Assembly: GCA_014138645.1 (NCBI GenBank)
Contig: JACJIB010000004.1
Span: 248,001 to 312,000 of the forward strand
Direction: 5' to 3'
DNA from: Methylorubrum thiocyanatum
GTDB lineage: Bacteria > Pseudomonadota > Alphaproteobacteria > Rhizobiales > Beijerinckiaceae
Length of the DNA: 64,000 nucleotides
Shown here: positions 36,018 through 45,367 of the stretch, in pieces
Layout of the letters: every line of letters starts with the position of its first letter
Numbering within the stretch: the first letter of the stretch is position 1
Translations under genes and position numbers: made by a program
Notes under the pieces: model-generated
The model's input: the letters and a program-made list of their open reading frames with translations, nothing else
What the model was told of the DNA's origin: nothing
The model's database searches: none

Positions 36018-37009
36018 ATGTGTGGACCGAGCTTCCGTTCGCAAGAAACCTGCGCGACCGCCGCTTCCAGGCGCTCGCCGCCGCCCTGCTGCTCGCAGGT
36101 CTGGCGATGGTCGCGCCGCCGCTGCCGCTCACCCGCTCAGGCGTCTCGGTGCTGGCGGTGGTCGACATCACCGGCAGCATGAATGTGCGCGACTATACGC
36201 GCGACGGGCGTCCGGCGAGCCGGCTCGACATCGCCAAGGCGGCCCTGCGCACCCTGCTGCCTGAGCTGCCCTGCGGCTCGCGCCTCGCGCTGGCCCTGTT
36301 CACCGAGCGGCGCCCCTTCCTGCTGTTCGCGCCGATCGAGGTCTGCGCCGATTTCGCCCCGCTGGACGGCGCGATCGCAGGCCTCGACTGGCGCATGGCC
36401 TGGGAGGGCGACAGCCGCATCGCGTCCGGCCTCCATCGCGCCATCACGATGGCGGGCGAACTCGACACCGACCTCCTGTTCATCACCGATGGCCAGGAGA
36501 CGCCGCCGCTGCCGGCCAACGGCATCCCGCCCTTCGAGGGCATGCCCGGCGCGGTGCGCGGCCTCATCGTCGGAGCGGGCGGCTACAGCCTCGCGCCGAT
36601 CCCGAAATTCAACGACCGCGGCCGCGAGACCGGCTTCTATGCCGAATCGGAGGTGCAGCAGGAGAACCGCTTCGGCCCGCCGCCGGCCGACGCGGAATCG
36701 CGCGAGGGCTACAACCCGCGCAACGCCCCCTTCGGCGGCGCCGCGGCGCGCGGCGAGGAGCATCTCTCCTCGGTGCGCGAGCCGCATCTGAAGGCTTTGG
36801 CCGCCCAGACCGGCCTCGCCTACGCTCATCTCGACGGCCCGGATCTGCGCGCGCCGCTCCTGGCGGCCGCCACCCCGCGCCCCCTGCCCGGCCGGCTCGA
36901 CCCCCGCCCCTTCCTCGGCGCGGCGGCGCTCGCCCTGGTGCTCGCCAGCTTCCTCGCAGGCGCGCTGCGCGCCCGCCTCACCCCCTTCACCCCCAGCAGG
37001 ACCTCATGA
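36014..37009 (+). CDS. mxaL: MxaL, von Willebrand-factor type A protein
   Basis: A 331-residue protein with an N-terminal helix (ALAAALLLAGLAMVAPPLPL) and a VWA domain. The metal site reads VVDITGSMNVRDY (about 49-61); the first serine of the usual DxSxS is Thr. DLLFITDGQETPPLP supplies the distal aspartate. A C-terminal membrane helix (FLGAAALALVLASFLAGALR) follows. It is required for methanol dehydrogenase with calcium in place, probably together with MxaC and MxaS. Start and stop overlap mxaK and mxaD. Confidence 0.92.
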   Translation: MNVWTELPFARNLRDRRFQALAAALLLAGLAMVAPPLPLTRSGVSVLAVVDITGSMNVRDYTRDGRPASRLDIAKAALRTLLPELPCGSRLALALFTERRPFLLFAPIEVCADFAPLDGAIAGLDWRMAWEGDSRIASGLHRAITMAGELDTDLLFITDGQETPPLPANGIPPFEGMPGAVRGLIVGAGGYSLAPIPKFNDRGRETGFYAESEVQQENRFGPPPADAESREGYNPRNAPFGGAAARGEEHLSSVREPHLKALAAQTGLAYAHLDGPDLRAPLLAAATPRPLPGRLDPRPFLGAAALALVLASFLAGALRARLTPFTPSRTS

Positions 37010-37539
37010 TGCGTCTGTCCCTTCTCGTTCTTCCGCTCGCGCTCGCCGCAACCGCAGCGCTGGCCCACGGCCCGACCCCGCAGAAAGTCTCGCAGTCGAT
37101 CACGATCAAGGCGAGCCCGGACGCCGTGTGGAAGGTGGCGGGCGACTTCGCCGGGATCGGAAAGTGGCACCCGGCGATCGAGCGGGCCGAGGGCAGCGGG
37201 AGCAAGGATGCGGGCAGCCGCACGCTCACCTTCAAGAACGGCGGCAAGATCGAGGAGAGCCTCGACGAGTACAAGGCGGACGCTCGCACCTATTCCTACC
37301 GGATGGGCGAGCCGGACCTGAAGGCGCTGCCGGTCTCGTCCTATTCGGCGACCTTCACCGTGAGCCCGGAGGGCGACGGCGCCAAGGTCGAGTGGATGGG
37401 CCGCTTCTACCGCGGCGACACCGGCAACGAGCCTCCGGAGAACCTCAGCGACGAGGCCGGCAAGGCCGCGATGAACACGTACTTCTCGGACGGCCTGAAG
37501 GGCCTGAAGGCGGCCGTGGAGGGCGGCAAGGCGAAATGA
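37006..37539 (+). CDS. mxaD: MxaD, SRPBCC-fold periplasmic protein
   Basis: A 177-residue precursor with a signal peptide (MRLSLLVLPLALAATAALAH, about 2-21) and a START/SRPBCC-type domain. Typical elements are SQSITIKASPDAVWKVAGDF, GIGKWHPAIERAEGSG and ATFTVSPEGDGAKVEWMGRF. MxaD is reported to favour the interaction of methanol dehydrogenase with cytochrome cL. Two ATGs in a row start the gene, overlapping the mxaL stop. Its stop overlaps the mxaE ATG. Confidence 0.92.
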   Translation: MMRLSLLVLPLALAATAALAHGPTPQKVSQSITIKASPDAVWKVAGDFAGIGKWHPAIERAEGSGSKDAGSRTLTFKNGGKIEESLDEYKADARTYSYRMGEPDLKALPVSSYSATFTVSPEGDGAKVEWMGRFYRGDTGNEPPENLSDEAGKAAMNTYFSDGLKGLKAAVEGGKAK

Positions 37540-38495
37540 TCCGCCCCGCCCTCGCCGCGCTGATCCTCGCCCCTGCGCTCGCCGGCTGGCCGGCCGGCCT
37601 CTCTGCGCGCGCCGCGACCGTCTACGTCGCGAGCCAGCAGGGGGCGCAGGTGACGCGCATCGAGGCGGGAGCGGTCGCGGGCCACACGACCGTGGCGGGG
37701 GCGGCCCCCGCCACGGTGGCGGCGGGTGGCGGCCTCCTGTTCCTCAGCCATCCCGACGGGCACGCGGTCACGGTCATCGACGCGGCCACCGGCGCGGTGC
37801 TGCGACGCCTGCCCTACAAGGGACAGGCCTTCGGCCTCGCGGCCTCCCCCGACGGCAAGACCCTGTTCGTCGCCGACTGGTCGGGCAACCGCGTCGACCG
37901 GCTCTCGGCCGCGGACGGCACGGTCGAGGCTTCCGCCGAGACCGGCCGCGACCCGGCCCATATCGTCCTCGACCGCGCCGGCCGGCTGTTCGTCGCCGAC
38001 CGGGAGAGCCATCGGGTCAGCGTGTTCGACACCGCCCGGATGACCCGGCTCGCGACGATCCCTGTGGGCACCGCGCCCTTCGCCCTCGCGTTGAGCCCGG
38101 ATGAGCGCCGCCTCTATGTCGGCAACGTGCGCAGCAACGACCTCACCGTGATCGACACGGAGGCGCTCGAGGCCCTCGCCACCGTGCCGGCCGGCGCCAT
38201 GCCCTACGGCATCGCCGTGAGCCCGGACGGGACGCGGATCTTCGTGACCAACCAGCATGCCGCCACGGTCACCGTGCTCGATGCGGGCAGGCTCGTCATC
38301 GCGGCGACGGTCGGCGTCGGGCGCTATCCGGAGGGCATCGTGATCGAGGGCGGCCGGGCCTACGTCGCGAACTGGTTCTCCGACAGCGTCTCCGTCCTCG
38401 ATCTCGCGACGCTCAAAGAGATCGCCCAGCTGCCGGTCGCCGAGGGCCCGCGCAGCCTCGCCATCGCCGCTTCCACCGGGGAGACCCCGCGATGA
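37536..38495 (+). CDS. mxaE: MxaE, YVTN-type beta-propeller protein
   Basis: A 319-residue protein with a signal peptide (about 1-27, ending LSARAATVY). It has six or seven repeats of a YVTN/NHL-like propeller, for example VTVIDAATGAVLRRLPYKGQ, GLAASPDGKTLFVADWSGNR, ALALSPDERRLYVGNVRSND and GIAVSPDGTRIFVTNQHAAT. Propellers of this kind accompany PQQ-dehydrogenase systems. The function of MxaE is unknown. It overlaps mxaD and mxaH by four bases each. Confidence 0.9.
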   Translation: MIRPALAALILAPALAGWPAGLSARAATVYVASQQGAQVTRIEAGAVAGHTTVAGAAPATVAAGGGLLFLSHPDGHAVTVIDAATGAVLRRLPYKGQAFGLAASPDGKTLFVADWSGNRVDRLSAADGTVEASAETGRDPAHIVLDRAGRLFVADRESHRVSVFDTARMTRLATIPVGTAPFALALSPDERRLYVGNVRSNDLTVIDTEALEALATVPAGAMPYGIAVSPDGTRIFVTNQHAATVTVLDAGRLVIAATVGVGRYPEGIVIEGGRAYVANWFSDSVSVLDLATLKEIAQLPVAEGPRSLAIAASTGETPR

Positions 38496-39064
38496 GAGCA
38501 CTTGCGACCCGTCTTGCGGCACCTCTCGTGGCCCTGCTGATCCTCTCCGCCTGCGACCGCGGCGCTGAACCGTCCGGCGAGGCCGCGACCGCGGCGCCCG
38601 ACCGCGGCGACGACGGCGCGATCGTCGCCTCGACCTCGGAGGATCACCTGCCCGACTGGCTCTCGCCCACCGACGGCACGGATCCGGCGCGCTGGCTCGC
38701 GGGCCGCGAGGCGGGACACCCCTTGCCCGCGGACGCCGCCGCGGTCAGGGAACTGCGCGAATCCCTCGATGGGGCACGCAGCGCCTTCGTGGAAGACAAG
38801 CGCATGATCGCCAACCGCACGGTGCAGCTCGGGCAGATGCTGTCCGAGATCGGCAAGACGGAATCCTATCGCGGCCTGATCGACGGCCTCGGCGCGGTCG
38901 CGTCGGTGCGCGGCCGCCACAAGAGTCTCTACGGCGAGATGTGCCAGCACTATTACAACACCCGCGTTCAGGGCGCCGACCACGCCACGGCCCTCGCCCG
39001 CCTCGAAGCCCGCGAGCGGCCGGAGGTCGCCGCGCCGGAGCGGCCGTCGGGAGGGCAGCCGTGA
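38492..39064 (+). CDS. mxaH: MxaH, putative lipoprotein
   Basis: A 190-residue protein whose N-terminus ends in a lipobox (LVALLILSAC, Cys at about residue 22), so it is probably membrane-anchored in the periplasm. The mature part is helical: AAAVRELRESLDGARSAFVE, RMIANRTVQLGQMLSEIGK and HKSLYGEMCQHYYNTRVQGA. No catalytic motif is seen and the function is unknown. It overlaps mxaE and mxaB. Confidence 0.88.
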   Translation: MRALATRLAAPLVALLILSACDRGAEPSGEAATAAPDRGDDGAIVASTSEDHLPDWLSPTDGTDPARWLAGREAGHPLPADAAAVRELRESLDGARSAFVEDKRMIANRTVQLGQMLSEIGKTESYRGLIDGLGAVASVRGRHKSLYGEMCQHYYNTRVQGADHATALARLEARERPEVAAPERPSGGQP

Positions 39065-39741
39065 GCGAGGGCCGTGCCTTTGCCCGGGGCGCCGCGCCGG
39101 CGCGGCCGGAGACGCTCCTCGTCATCGACGACCATCCGATCGTGATGCAGGGCGTGCGCCGGCTCGCGGAGGCGGCGGGCGTCGCCAGAGTCTACGAGGC
39201 CGCCGACATCGTCTCGGGCTACCGCCTGTTCCACCGGCATCGGCCCGACCTCGTCGTGGCCGATCTGAGTTTTCGCGACGACGGCCTGTCCGGCCTGTCG
39301 CTGATCCGCCGGATCCGGGCGCTCGACCCCGCCGCCCGCATCCTCGTGTTCAGCATGCATGCCGACCCGGTGCTGGTCTCGCGGGCGCTGGAGAGCGGGG
39401 CGCTCGGCTTCGCGCTCAAGGATGCCGGATCGGATGCCTTCCTGGAGGCCCTCGACGCGGTGCAGGCCGGGCAGGGCTACCTGCCGCACGCGCTCGCCAC
39501 CGAGGTGGCGATGCTGAACCGCGGCGCCCGCCCCGCCCCGCTCGCGACCTTGAGCGCCCGCGAATTGCAGATCCTGTCGCTGCTGAGCCAGGGCAAGTCC
39601 TACGACGCCATCGCCAGCGCCATGGCGGTGAGCTACCGCACGATCATCAACGCCAGTTCCAGCATGCGCAAGAAGCTCGGCGTGGAGTCCCGCGCCGGGC
39701 TGGTCCAGATCGCGGTCAACCGGCGCAACGCGCTGCTGTGA
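39061..39741 (+). CDS. mxaB: MxaB, NarL/LuxR-type response regulator
   Basis: A 226-residue regulator. The receiver domain (about 17-135) has the acidic pair in LLVIDDHPIVMQGV, the phospho-acceptor Asp68 in LVVADLSFRDDG and the lysine in GFALKDAG. The DNA-binding domain (about 155-220) reads LSARELQILSLLSQGKSYDA and MAVSYRTIINASSSMRKKLG. The usual H-x-S/T-x-I of the recognition region is replaced by NASSSM. In M. extorquens MxaB is required for mxa expression. It starts with GTG overlapping mxaH and ends the operon; a GGGCGG/CCGCCC stem lies between it and the next, convergent gene. Confidence 0.95.
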   Translation: MSEGRAFARGAAPARPETLLVIDDHPIVMQGVRRLAEAAGVARVYEAADIVSGYRLFHRHRPDLVVADLSFRDDGLSGLSLIRRIRALDPAARILVFSMHADPVLVSRALESGALGFALKDAGSDAFLEALDAVQAGQGYLPHALATEVAMLNRGARPAPLATLSARELQILSLLSQGKSYDAIASAMAVSYRTIINASSSMRKKLGVESRAGLVQIAVNRRNALL

Positions 39742-39774
39742 AGGGCGGCCGGGCGCAGGTCCTCGTCCGCCCCG

Positions 39775-40182
39775 TCATCGGCCGAGGACCCGGCTCAGGC
39801 GCAGCTCCTCCGGGTCGGCGAGCCGAGCGTCCGTCGCGGTCCGTGGGGCGGGCCCGCCCGCGGGCGTCGCGAAGGGCAGGGTCAGCGCCGCCGCGACGAG
39901 GACGGCGGTGATCCAGCGCCTCGGCCGCTCGGGCGAGGCCGAGGCGAGGCTCGGCCCTCCGAGCCGCGGCCGCCCCCCCTCGCCGACGAGCGGGGTCGGG
40001 CGCCGCCGTTCTCCCTCCGGCGCCGAGATCCGGTCGAGGCTGCGCTCGACCGCACCGAGCAGCGCGGCGGCCTCCCCGTCCAGGCTGTCCCAGTGCCGGG
40101 TCAGTGCGCCGTGCTCTGCCGGCTCGGACGCCGCGGCGTCCGGTCCGGTGCCTTCCGTCGTCGGCTCCTCCGGGCCTGTCAT
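39775..40182 (-). CDS. Hypothetical single-pass membrane protein
   Basis: A 135-residue protein. The N-terminal 85 residues are hydrophilic (MTGPEEPTTEGTGPDAAASE, then LDGEAAALLGAVERSLDRIS). One membrane helix lies at about 89-106 (RRWITAVLVAAALTLPFATP), with a short tail. No family is recognised. The start at 40182 is 11 bases after the manC stop on the same strand, so it probably belongs to the polysaccharide operon. It is convergent with mxaB. Confidence 0.6.
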   Translation of the reverse strand: MTGPEEPTTEGTGPDAAASEPAEHGALTRHWDSLDGEAAALLGAVERSLDRISAPEGERRRPTPLVGEGGRPRLGGPSLASASPERPRRWITAVLVAAALTLPFATPAGGPAPRTATDARLADPEELRLSRVLGR

Positions 40183-40193
40183 GGCGGGTCGCG

Positions 40194-41603
40194 TCAGGCG
40201 CGGTGATAGGCATCCTCGAGGCGGACGATGTCGTCCTCGCCGAGGTAGCTGCCGAGTTGCACTTCGATCAGCTCGACATCGTCGTTGCCGGGATTCTCGA
40301 GGCGGTGGATCGCGCCGAGCGGGATGAAGATGTGCTCGCTCTCGCGGTAATCGGCGACGGTGTCGTCCACGGTGACCCGGGCGCAGCCGCGCACCACGAC
40401 CCAGTGCTCGGCCCGGTGGCGGTGCTTCTGCAGGGACAGCCGGCCGCCGGGCGCCACGGTGATCCGCTTGACCTGGAAGCCGTTGGAGGCCTCCAGCACC
40501 CGGTAGCTGCCCCAGGGGCGGTGCGAGGCGGCGTGCCACTCGGCCTGGGGCCGGCCCTTGCTGCGCAGGATCTCGACCATCTTGCGCACGTCGCCGCAGC
40601 GGCTGCGGTCGGCCACCAGGATCGCGTCCTTCTCGGCCACGACCACGAGGTCGCGCACCCCGACGAGGGAGGTCACCATCCCCTCGGACGACACGAAGCA
40701 GCCCTCGCTCTCGAACAGTTCGGCCGCGCCGCGGCTGACATTGCCGAGGTCGTCGCGCTCGCTGATCGCCCACAGCGCGTTCCAGTTGCCGACATCCGAC
40801 CAGCCGCAGCGCATCCGCGCCACCGCGGCGCGGCTCGTCTTCTCCATGACCGCGAAGTCGAGGGAGGTCTTGTTCGTGCCGGCGAACCCCTCGGCATCGA
40901 GGGCCAGCGCCCCGCCCTCGTCGGCGGCGGCCTCGACCGCGGCGGCGGCGGCGGCGGCCGTGTCGGGATCGAAGGCGGCGTACTCGCCGCACAGGGTATC
41001 GGCCCGCATCAGGAAGTTGCCGGAATTCCACAGCCAGCGGTCGGCGAGATAGCTGGCGGCCCGCACCGCGTCCGGCTTCTCGGCGAAGGTGTGCACCGCG
41101 TGGCAGCGCGCCTCGACGCGGTCACCGGGCCGGATCCAGCCGTATTCCGTGCTGGGATGATCCGCCTCGATGCCGAAGGTGACGAGCCGCCCGGCCCGCG
41201 CCGCCGGCAGGGCGGAGGCCACGGCGCGGCGGAAGGCGCGCGGCTCGGTGACGATGTGGTCGGAGGGCAGCACGAGGACCACCGCCTCCGGATCCTGCCG
41301 CGCCACCAGGGTGCAGGCGGCCAGGATCGCCGGGCCGGAATCGCGCCGCTCCGGCTCGAGCAGGAGGGTGATCGCGGCGTCGATGGCCGCCGCCTGCTTC
41401 TCGACGAGGCAGCGATAGTCCCGGTTCGCCACGATGATCGGCCGGGCGAAGAGCGGGCCCTGGAGCCGCAGCAGGGTCTGCTGGAAGGTCGAGTGCGGCC
41501 CGAGCAGGGGCACGAACTGCTTCGGCATCGAGGTGCGGGAGGTGGGCCAGAGCCGCGTTCCCGAGCCGCCGCAGAGGATGACGGGCTGGATCCGTGCAGG
41601 CAT
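40194..41603 (-). CDS. manC: Mannose-1-phosphate guanylyltransferase / mannose-6-phosphate isomerase
   Basis: A 469-residue bifunctional type II enzyme that makes GDP-mannose and interconverts fructose-6-P and mannose-6-P. The nucleotidyltransferase domain (about 1-280) has ILCGGSGTRLWPTSR, VVLVLPSDHIV and FAEKPDAVRAASYLADRWLW, the last with the catalytic FxEKP. The C-terminal cupin isomerase domain (about 350-469) has RPWGSYRVLEASNGFQVKRI, LSLQKHRHRAEHWVVVRG and RLENPGNDDVELIEVQLGSY. It supplies GDP-mannose for the polysaccharide region, with the phosphomannomutase at 54724 and the epimerase-like gene at 45588. The export gene lies 69 bases upstream. Confidence 0.95.
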   Translation of the reverse strand: MPARIQPVILCGGSGTRLWPTSRTSMPKQFVPLLGPHSTFQQTLLRLQGPLFARPIIVANRDYRCLVEKQAAAIDAAITLLLEPERRDSGPAILAACTLVARQDPEAVVLVLPSDHIVTEPRAFRRAVASALPAARAGRLVTFGIEADHPSTEYGWIRPGDRVEARCHAVHTFAEKPDAVRAASYLADRWLWNSGNFLMRADTLCGEYAAFDPDTAAAAAAAVEAAADEGGALALDAEGFAGTNKTSLDFAVMEKTSRAAVARMRCGWSDVGNWNALWAISERDDLGNVSRGAAELFESEGCFVSSEGMVTSLVGVRDLVVVAEKDAILVADRSRCGDVRKMVEILRSKGRPQAEWHAASHRPWGSYRVLEASNGFQVKRITVAPGGRLSLQKHRHRAEHWVVVRGCARVTVDDTVADYRESEHIFIPLGAIHRLENPGNDDVELIEVQLGSYLGEDDIVRLEDAYHRA

Positions 41604-41672
41604 CGACGGGCGTCCTTTTGTGCTGGGACTGAAGGAAGGTCAGGGGGAGGTCAGGGAAGGTTCAGGGGAGGA

Positions 41673-43100
41673 TCAGGGGGTTTCGAAGGAACTGCGCAGG
41701 GCCGGCACCGCCTGCGAGACCGGACCGGGCGCGGCCGCCCCGCCGCGGGTGGGGGCCGGGGTCGGGGCCGGGGTCGATCCCTCCGCGGTGCCGGCCTTGG
41801 CGGGCGAGACCTGGACGACGTCGCCCGGCAGCAGCATCGAGGTCAGGGCCGCCTTGAACGTCACCGCCCCGTTGTGCCGGGTCCGGGTCACCTCGACGCT
41901 CCAGCCGGTGGCCTCGCTGCCGCCGTCGGAGGCGGCGAGCCGCCGGGCACGGCTCTCCAGGAGGTCGCGGGCGATGGGCAGGCTCGCCTCGGTTTCCAGG
42001 AGTTGCTGGCGGGTGGCCTGAAGGTCGGCCACCACCCGGCGCCGGTGGCCGTTCTCGGTATCGCGCTGGCGCAGGGTCAGCTCGCCGCTGGCGGTGGCGT
42101 TGCGGGCGAGATCCGCGTCGATCCGGGCGAGTTCCGCCCGGACCCGGGCGTTCTCGCGCTGCCGGTCCACCATGATCGTCTGCAGGCCGTGGCCGTTATC
42201 GGTCAGCCGCGCGTAGTTGCGGACCTGGGCCTCGGTCAGCTTGACCTGCTCGTCGATGAGGGCGCGCTGCTGGGTCAGCGACGCCCGCTCGGTCTCCAGC
42301 CGCTCGACCTGCTGGCGCAGAAGGCCGACTTCGCTGCGCTCCGTCTCGCGCTGGAGCGCGAAGATCTCCTGCTCGCCGCGCAGCAGCGCCGTCGCCTCCG
42401 GGCCGATCAGCTCGTCCGAGACGAAGCTCGTCCGCCCGTCGCGCTGGGCCTCCAGCCGGAGCTGCCGGGCGCGCTGGGCGAGCCGGGCGAGTTCGAGGCT
42501 CCGCAGGCGCTCGCGCGCGGTCAGCACCTCGGCCTTGAGTTCGGTGATCGAGCGGTCGCCGACCCGCCCGCCGCCGGCCAGCGCCACCGCGCCGAGCACG
42601 GTCAGGCCGTAGCGGTAGGTGTAGCTGCCGGGCGAGCGCACCTCGCCGAGCACGTAGATCGGCTTCATCTCGGAGAGCCGCAGGCTGACCGTGGCCGAGC
42701 GCAGGTAGCCGTCGTTCAGCCGCGTGCGCACCAGGGTCTCCGCCTGTTCGGGGCTCAGGCCCGCGACCCGGATGCGCCCGACCATCGGCAGGTTCACATC
42801 GCCGACCGCATCGACCACGTACTCGCCGGTGAGTTCCGTCTGGCCGAAGACGACGACGGTGACCTTGTCGCCGCTCGACAGCAGCAGCGCGGCCTCGGCC
42901 GGCGGCTCCGGCGCGGAAGCCGGTGCGGATGCGGGCGGAGAGGCCGGCGCTTGGACCTCGGCGGCCAGGGGCGCGTCGGCGAGACAGAGCAGGAGCACCG
43001 CCGCAAGCCCTAGTGCAGACCCTGCCGCGGAACCGGCCGGACGCCGCGCACCGCGCCGCCCCCCGCCGGTCCAAGGCCGAAATGTCCTGAAGTCGAGCAT
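41673..43100 (-). CDS. Polysaccharide export outer-membrane protein (ExoF/Wza-like)
   Basis: A 475-residue exported protein. A signal sequence (GSALGLAAVLLLCLADAPLA, about 28-47) is followed by a Pro/Ala-rich linker. The poly-export domain reads LSSGDKVTVVVFGQTELTGE and DAVGDVNLPMVGRIRVAGLS, and an SLBB-type domain has MKPIYVLGEVRSPGSYTYRY. A long coiled coil (about 210-390) with ELARLAQRARQLRLEAQRD and many Leu/Glu/Arg heptads is typical of rhizobial ExoF rather than enteric Wza. The C-terminal domain ends SMLLPGDVVQVSPAKAG. It would work with the co-polymerase at 48313. A low-complexity GGTCAGGGG repeat lies between its end and manC. Confidence 0.9.
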   Translation of the reverse strand: MLDFRTFRPWTGGGRRGARRPAGSAAGSALGLAAVLLLCLADAPLAAEVQAPASPPASAPASAPEPPAEAALLLSSGDKVTVVVFGQTELTGEYVVDAVGDVNLPMVGRIRVAGLSPEQAETLVRTRLNDGYLRSATVSLRLSEMKPIYVLGEVRSPGSYTYRYGLTVLGAVALAGGGRVGDRSITELKAEVLTARERLRSLELARLAQRARQLRLEAQRDGRTSFVSDELIGPEATALLRGEQEIFALQRETERSEVGLLRQQVERLETERASLTQQRALIDEQVKLTEAQVRNYARLTDNGHGLQTIMVDRQRENARVRAELARIDADLARNATASGELTLRQRDTENGHRRRVVADLQATRQQLLETEASLPIARDLLESRARRLAASDGGSEATGWSVEVTRTRHNGAVTFKAALTSMLLPGDVVQVSPAKAGTAEGSTPAPTPAPTRGGAAAPGPVSQAVPALRSSFETP

Positions 43101-43501
43101 GCCTTCGCCTCTCAGGCTGCTGTCCGGGCGCCGGCCGGCCTTGCGAGCGGGGCCGGCCGAGGGTGCTGGCTTCGGGGCCTGCCCTGCCCGGGGAAGAGGG
43201 GACGGGCCGTCGCGACGCCCTGCTTGAATGCCAGAGCTCCCTCCGCTTTTGTCCTGGCTATTCGGTCACCTGCCGGTTCGCGACCGGGTTAGCCCGACAG
43301 GGCCGGGGCCGGGCCTCGGGCGCGGTCGGGAACCGTTTCCGCGCCGGCCCGTCCCGCCGGGGCGCGAAAGAGGCCGACGCCGCCCGATCGTGGTAGACCG
43401 CCTTCGCACCGCCGCAGGCCTCGTCTTCCTCGAAACAGCAATGCCGCGCCCGATCCAAGTCCCCTAATCTGGCATCGACTGAGATTGGGAGACGGCGAGC
43501 G
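43101..43501. other. Divergent promoter gap of the polysaccharide region
   Basis: These 401 bases separate the export gene (minus) from the UDP-glucuronate decarboxylase gene (plus) and should hold promoters for both operons. No gene or clear operator was recognised. GGGAGACGG precedes the plus-strand ATG. Confidence 0.4.
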
Positions 43502-44503
43502 ATGAAAAAACGTATCCTCGTGACGGGCGGCGCCGGTTTTGTCGGCAGCCACTTGTGCGATCGACTGGTGGCACAGGGACACGACGTCCTCGCCGTCGAC
43601 AATTTCTACACCGGCGACCGGTCGAACCTCGCGCAGCACCTGAGCAATCCGCGCTTCGAGGTCATGCGCCACGACGTGACCTTCCCGCTCTACGTCGAGG
43701 TCGACGAGATCTACAATCTCGCCTGCCCGGCCTCCCCGGTGCACTACCAGCGCGACCCGGTGCAGACCACGAAGACGAGCGTCATCGGCGCCATCAACAT
43801 GCTCGGGCTCGCCAAGCGCCTCGGCATCCCGATCCTCCAGGCCTCCACCAGCGAGATCTACGGCGATCCGGACGTGCACCCGCAGCCGGAGGATTATCGC
43901 GGCCTCGTCAGCGTCAGCGGTCCGCGCGCCTGCTACGACGAAGGCAAGCGCTGCGCCGAGACCCTGTTCTTCGACTACCAGCGTCGGCACAACGTGCCGA
44001 TCCGGGTCGCGCGCATCTTCAACACCTACGGGCCGCGGATGAACCGCGACGACGGCCGGGTGGTGTCGAACTTCGTGGTGCAGGCGCTGCGGGGCGAGCC
44101 GATCACCCTCTACGGCGACGGCCGCCAGACCCGCGCCTTCTGCTTCGTCGACGACCTCGTCGAGGGGCTGATGCGCCTGATGAACGTCGAGGGCACGCTC
44201 GACGGCGCGGTCAATCTCGGCAACCCGACCGAGGTGACCATCGCCGCGATCGCCGAGCGGATCATCGCGCTCACCGGCTCGCGCTCGGAGATCGTCTACC
44301 GCCCGCTGCCGCAGGACGACCCGCGCCAGCGCTGCCCGGACATCACCCGCGCCCGGGCGATGCTGCACTGGAGCCCGAAGGTCGACCTCGACGCGGGGCT
44401 GACGAAGACCATCGCCTATTTCGACGCGCTGCTCTCGGCCTCCGCCTCGAGCGTGACGCCGTTCGAGCCGGCCCTGCCGGACCTCGCCAGGACGGGCTCA
44501 TGA
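43502..44503 (+). CDS. uxs: UDP-glucuronate decarboxylase (UDP-xylose synthase)
   Basis: A 333-residue extended short-chain dehydrogenase. The N-terminal NAD motif is [32 protein letters not shown] and the [19 protein letters not shown] helix are hallmarks of UXS enzymes, as is the replaced SYK-type site [17 protein letters not shown]. The catalytic YxxxK is present in [18 protein letters not shown], and [20 protein letters not shown] is also characteristic. It converts UDP-glucuronate to UDP-xylose, so xylose or a derivative is probably in the polysaccharide. Its stop overlaps the next start (ATGA). Confidence 0.94.
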   Translation: MKKRILVTGGAGFVGSHLCDRLVAQGHDVLAVDNFYTGDRSNLAQHLSNPRFEVMRHDVTFPLYVEVDEIYNLACPASPVHYQRDPVQTTKTSVIGAINMLGLAKRLGIPILQASTSEIYGDPDVHPQPEDYRGLVSVSGPRACYDEGKRCAETLFFDYQRRHNVPIRVARIFNTYGPRMNRDDGRVVSNFVVQALRGEPITLYGDGRQTRAFCFVDDLVEGLMRLMNVEGTLDGAVNLGNPTEVTIAAIAERIIALTGSRSEIVYRPLPQDDPRQRCPDITRARAMLHWSPKVDLDAGLTKTIAYFDALLSASASSVTPFEPALPDLARTGS

Positions 44504-45279
44504 GCGCGGTCCTCCCCCGCGTTCCGATCCTCGGGGTGCCGGTCAGCGCGATCACCCTGGACGATGCCGTGAGCGCGGTCGAGGACTGGATCCTCGCCCG
44601 CCGCCGCCACTACGTCTGCATCACCGGCGCCCACGGCGTCATCGAGTGCCAGACCGATCGCGCCTTGCGGGCGATCCACGAGCGCGCCGGCCTCGTCACC
44701 CCGGACGGGATGCCGCTGGTCTTCATGGCGCGCCGGCTCGGCTTCCCGCGCACCCAGAGGGTCTACGGACCCGACCTGATGCGCGCGCTCACAGCCCTGT
44801 CCGCCCGCAAGGGCTACCGGCAATACTATTTTGGAGGTGCGACCGGCCTGCCCGAGCGGCTGGCCGCGCGCCTGACGGAACAGTTTCCGGGGCTTCCCGT
44901 CGCCGGCACCTTCTCGCCCCCCTTCCGGCCGACCACGCCGGAGGAGGACGAGGCGGTCGTCGCACGCATCAACGCGGCCAAGCCCGACATCCTGTGGGTC
45001 GGTCTCAGCACCCCCAAGCAGGAATACTGGATGGCCCGCCACCGCGACCGGCTGGAGGTGCCGGTCATGGTCGGCGTCGGAGCGGCCTTCGACTTCCTCG
45101 CCGGGACCAAGCGGCAGGCTCCGGTCTGGATGCAGCGGCGCGGGCTCGAATGGGCCTTCCGCCTCGGCACCGAGCCGCGCCGGCTGTGGCGCCGCTACGG
45201 GCGGATCGTGCCCGAATTCACCCTGCGCGCCGCGTTCCAGCTCCTGAGCGCACCGTCGCGGCCGCGGCGGTCCTTCTGA
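44500..45279 (+). CDS. WecG/TagA/CpsF-family glycosyltransferase
   Basis: A 259-residue cytoplasmic or membrane-peripheral transferase. The family signature runs through [57 protein letters not shown] and [37 protein letters not shown] and [20 protein letters not shown] complete it. Members add N-acetylmannosaminuronate, ManNAc, glucose or glucuronate to a lipid-linked acceptor. It overlaps the UDP-glucuronate decarboxylase gene by four bases. A strong hairpin follows 43 bases downstream. Confidence 0.92.
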   Translation: MSAVLPRVPILGVPVSAITLDDAVSAVEDWILARRRHYVCITGAHGVIECQTDRALRAIHERAGLVTPDGMPLVFMARRLGFPRTQRVYGPDLMRALTALSARKGYRQYYFGGATGLPERLAARLTEQFPGLPVAGTFSPPFRPTTPEEDEAVVARINAAKPDILWVGLSTPKQEYWMARHRDRLEVPVMVGVGAAFDFLAGTKRQAPVWMQRRGLEWAFRLGTEPRRLWRRYGRIVPEFTLRAAFQLLSAPSRPRRSF

Positions 45280-45322
45280 GGCCTGCCGCCGAGGGCGGGC
45301 TCGGCGATATGCGCGCATCGTC

Positions 45323-45367
45323 TTGGGGACGTGGCCCGATCCGGTGACGGTCGGGCCACGTCCCCAA
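45323..45367. terminator. Perfect 17-bp hairpin after the glycosyltransferase gene
   Basis: TTGGGGACGTGGCCCGA (45323-45339) and its exact complement (45351-45367) flank an 11-base loop. The stem is very stable, but no T-run follows, so it may be a rho-dependent or processing signal rather than a classical terminator. The remainder of the gap (45280-45587) holds no gene and probably the promoter for the next one. Confidence 0.65.

Noticed and set aside
41604..41672. GGTCAGGGG-like direct repeats between manC and the export gene
   Set aside because: The copies are short and imperfect within a 69-base gap; likely simple low-complexity sequence with no evident role.
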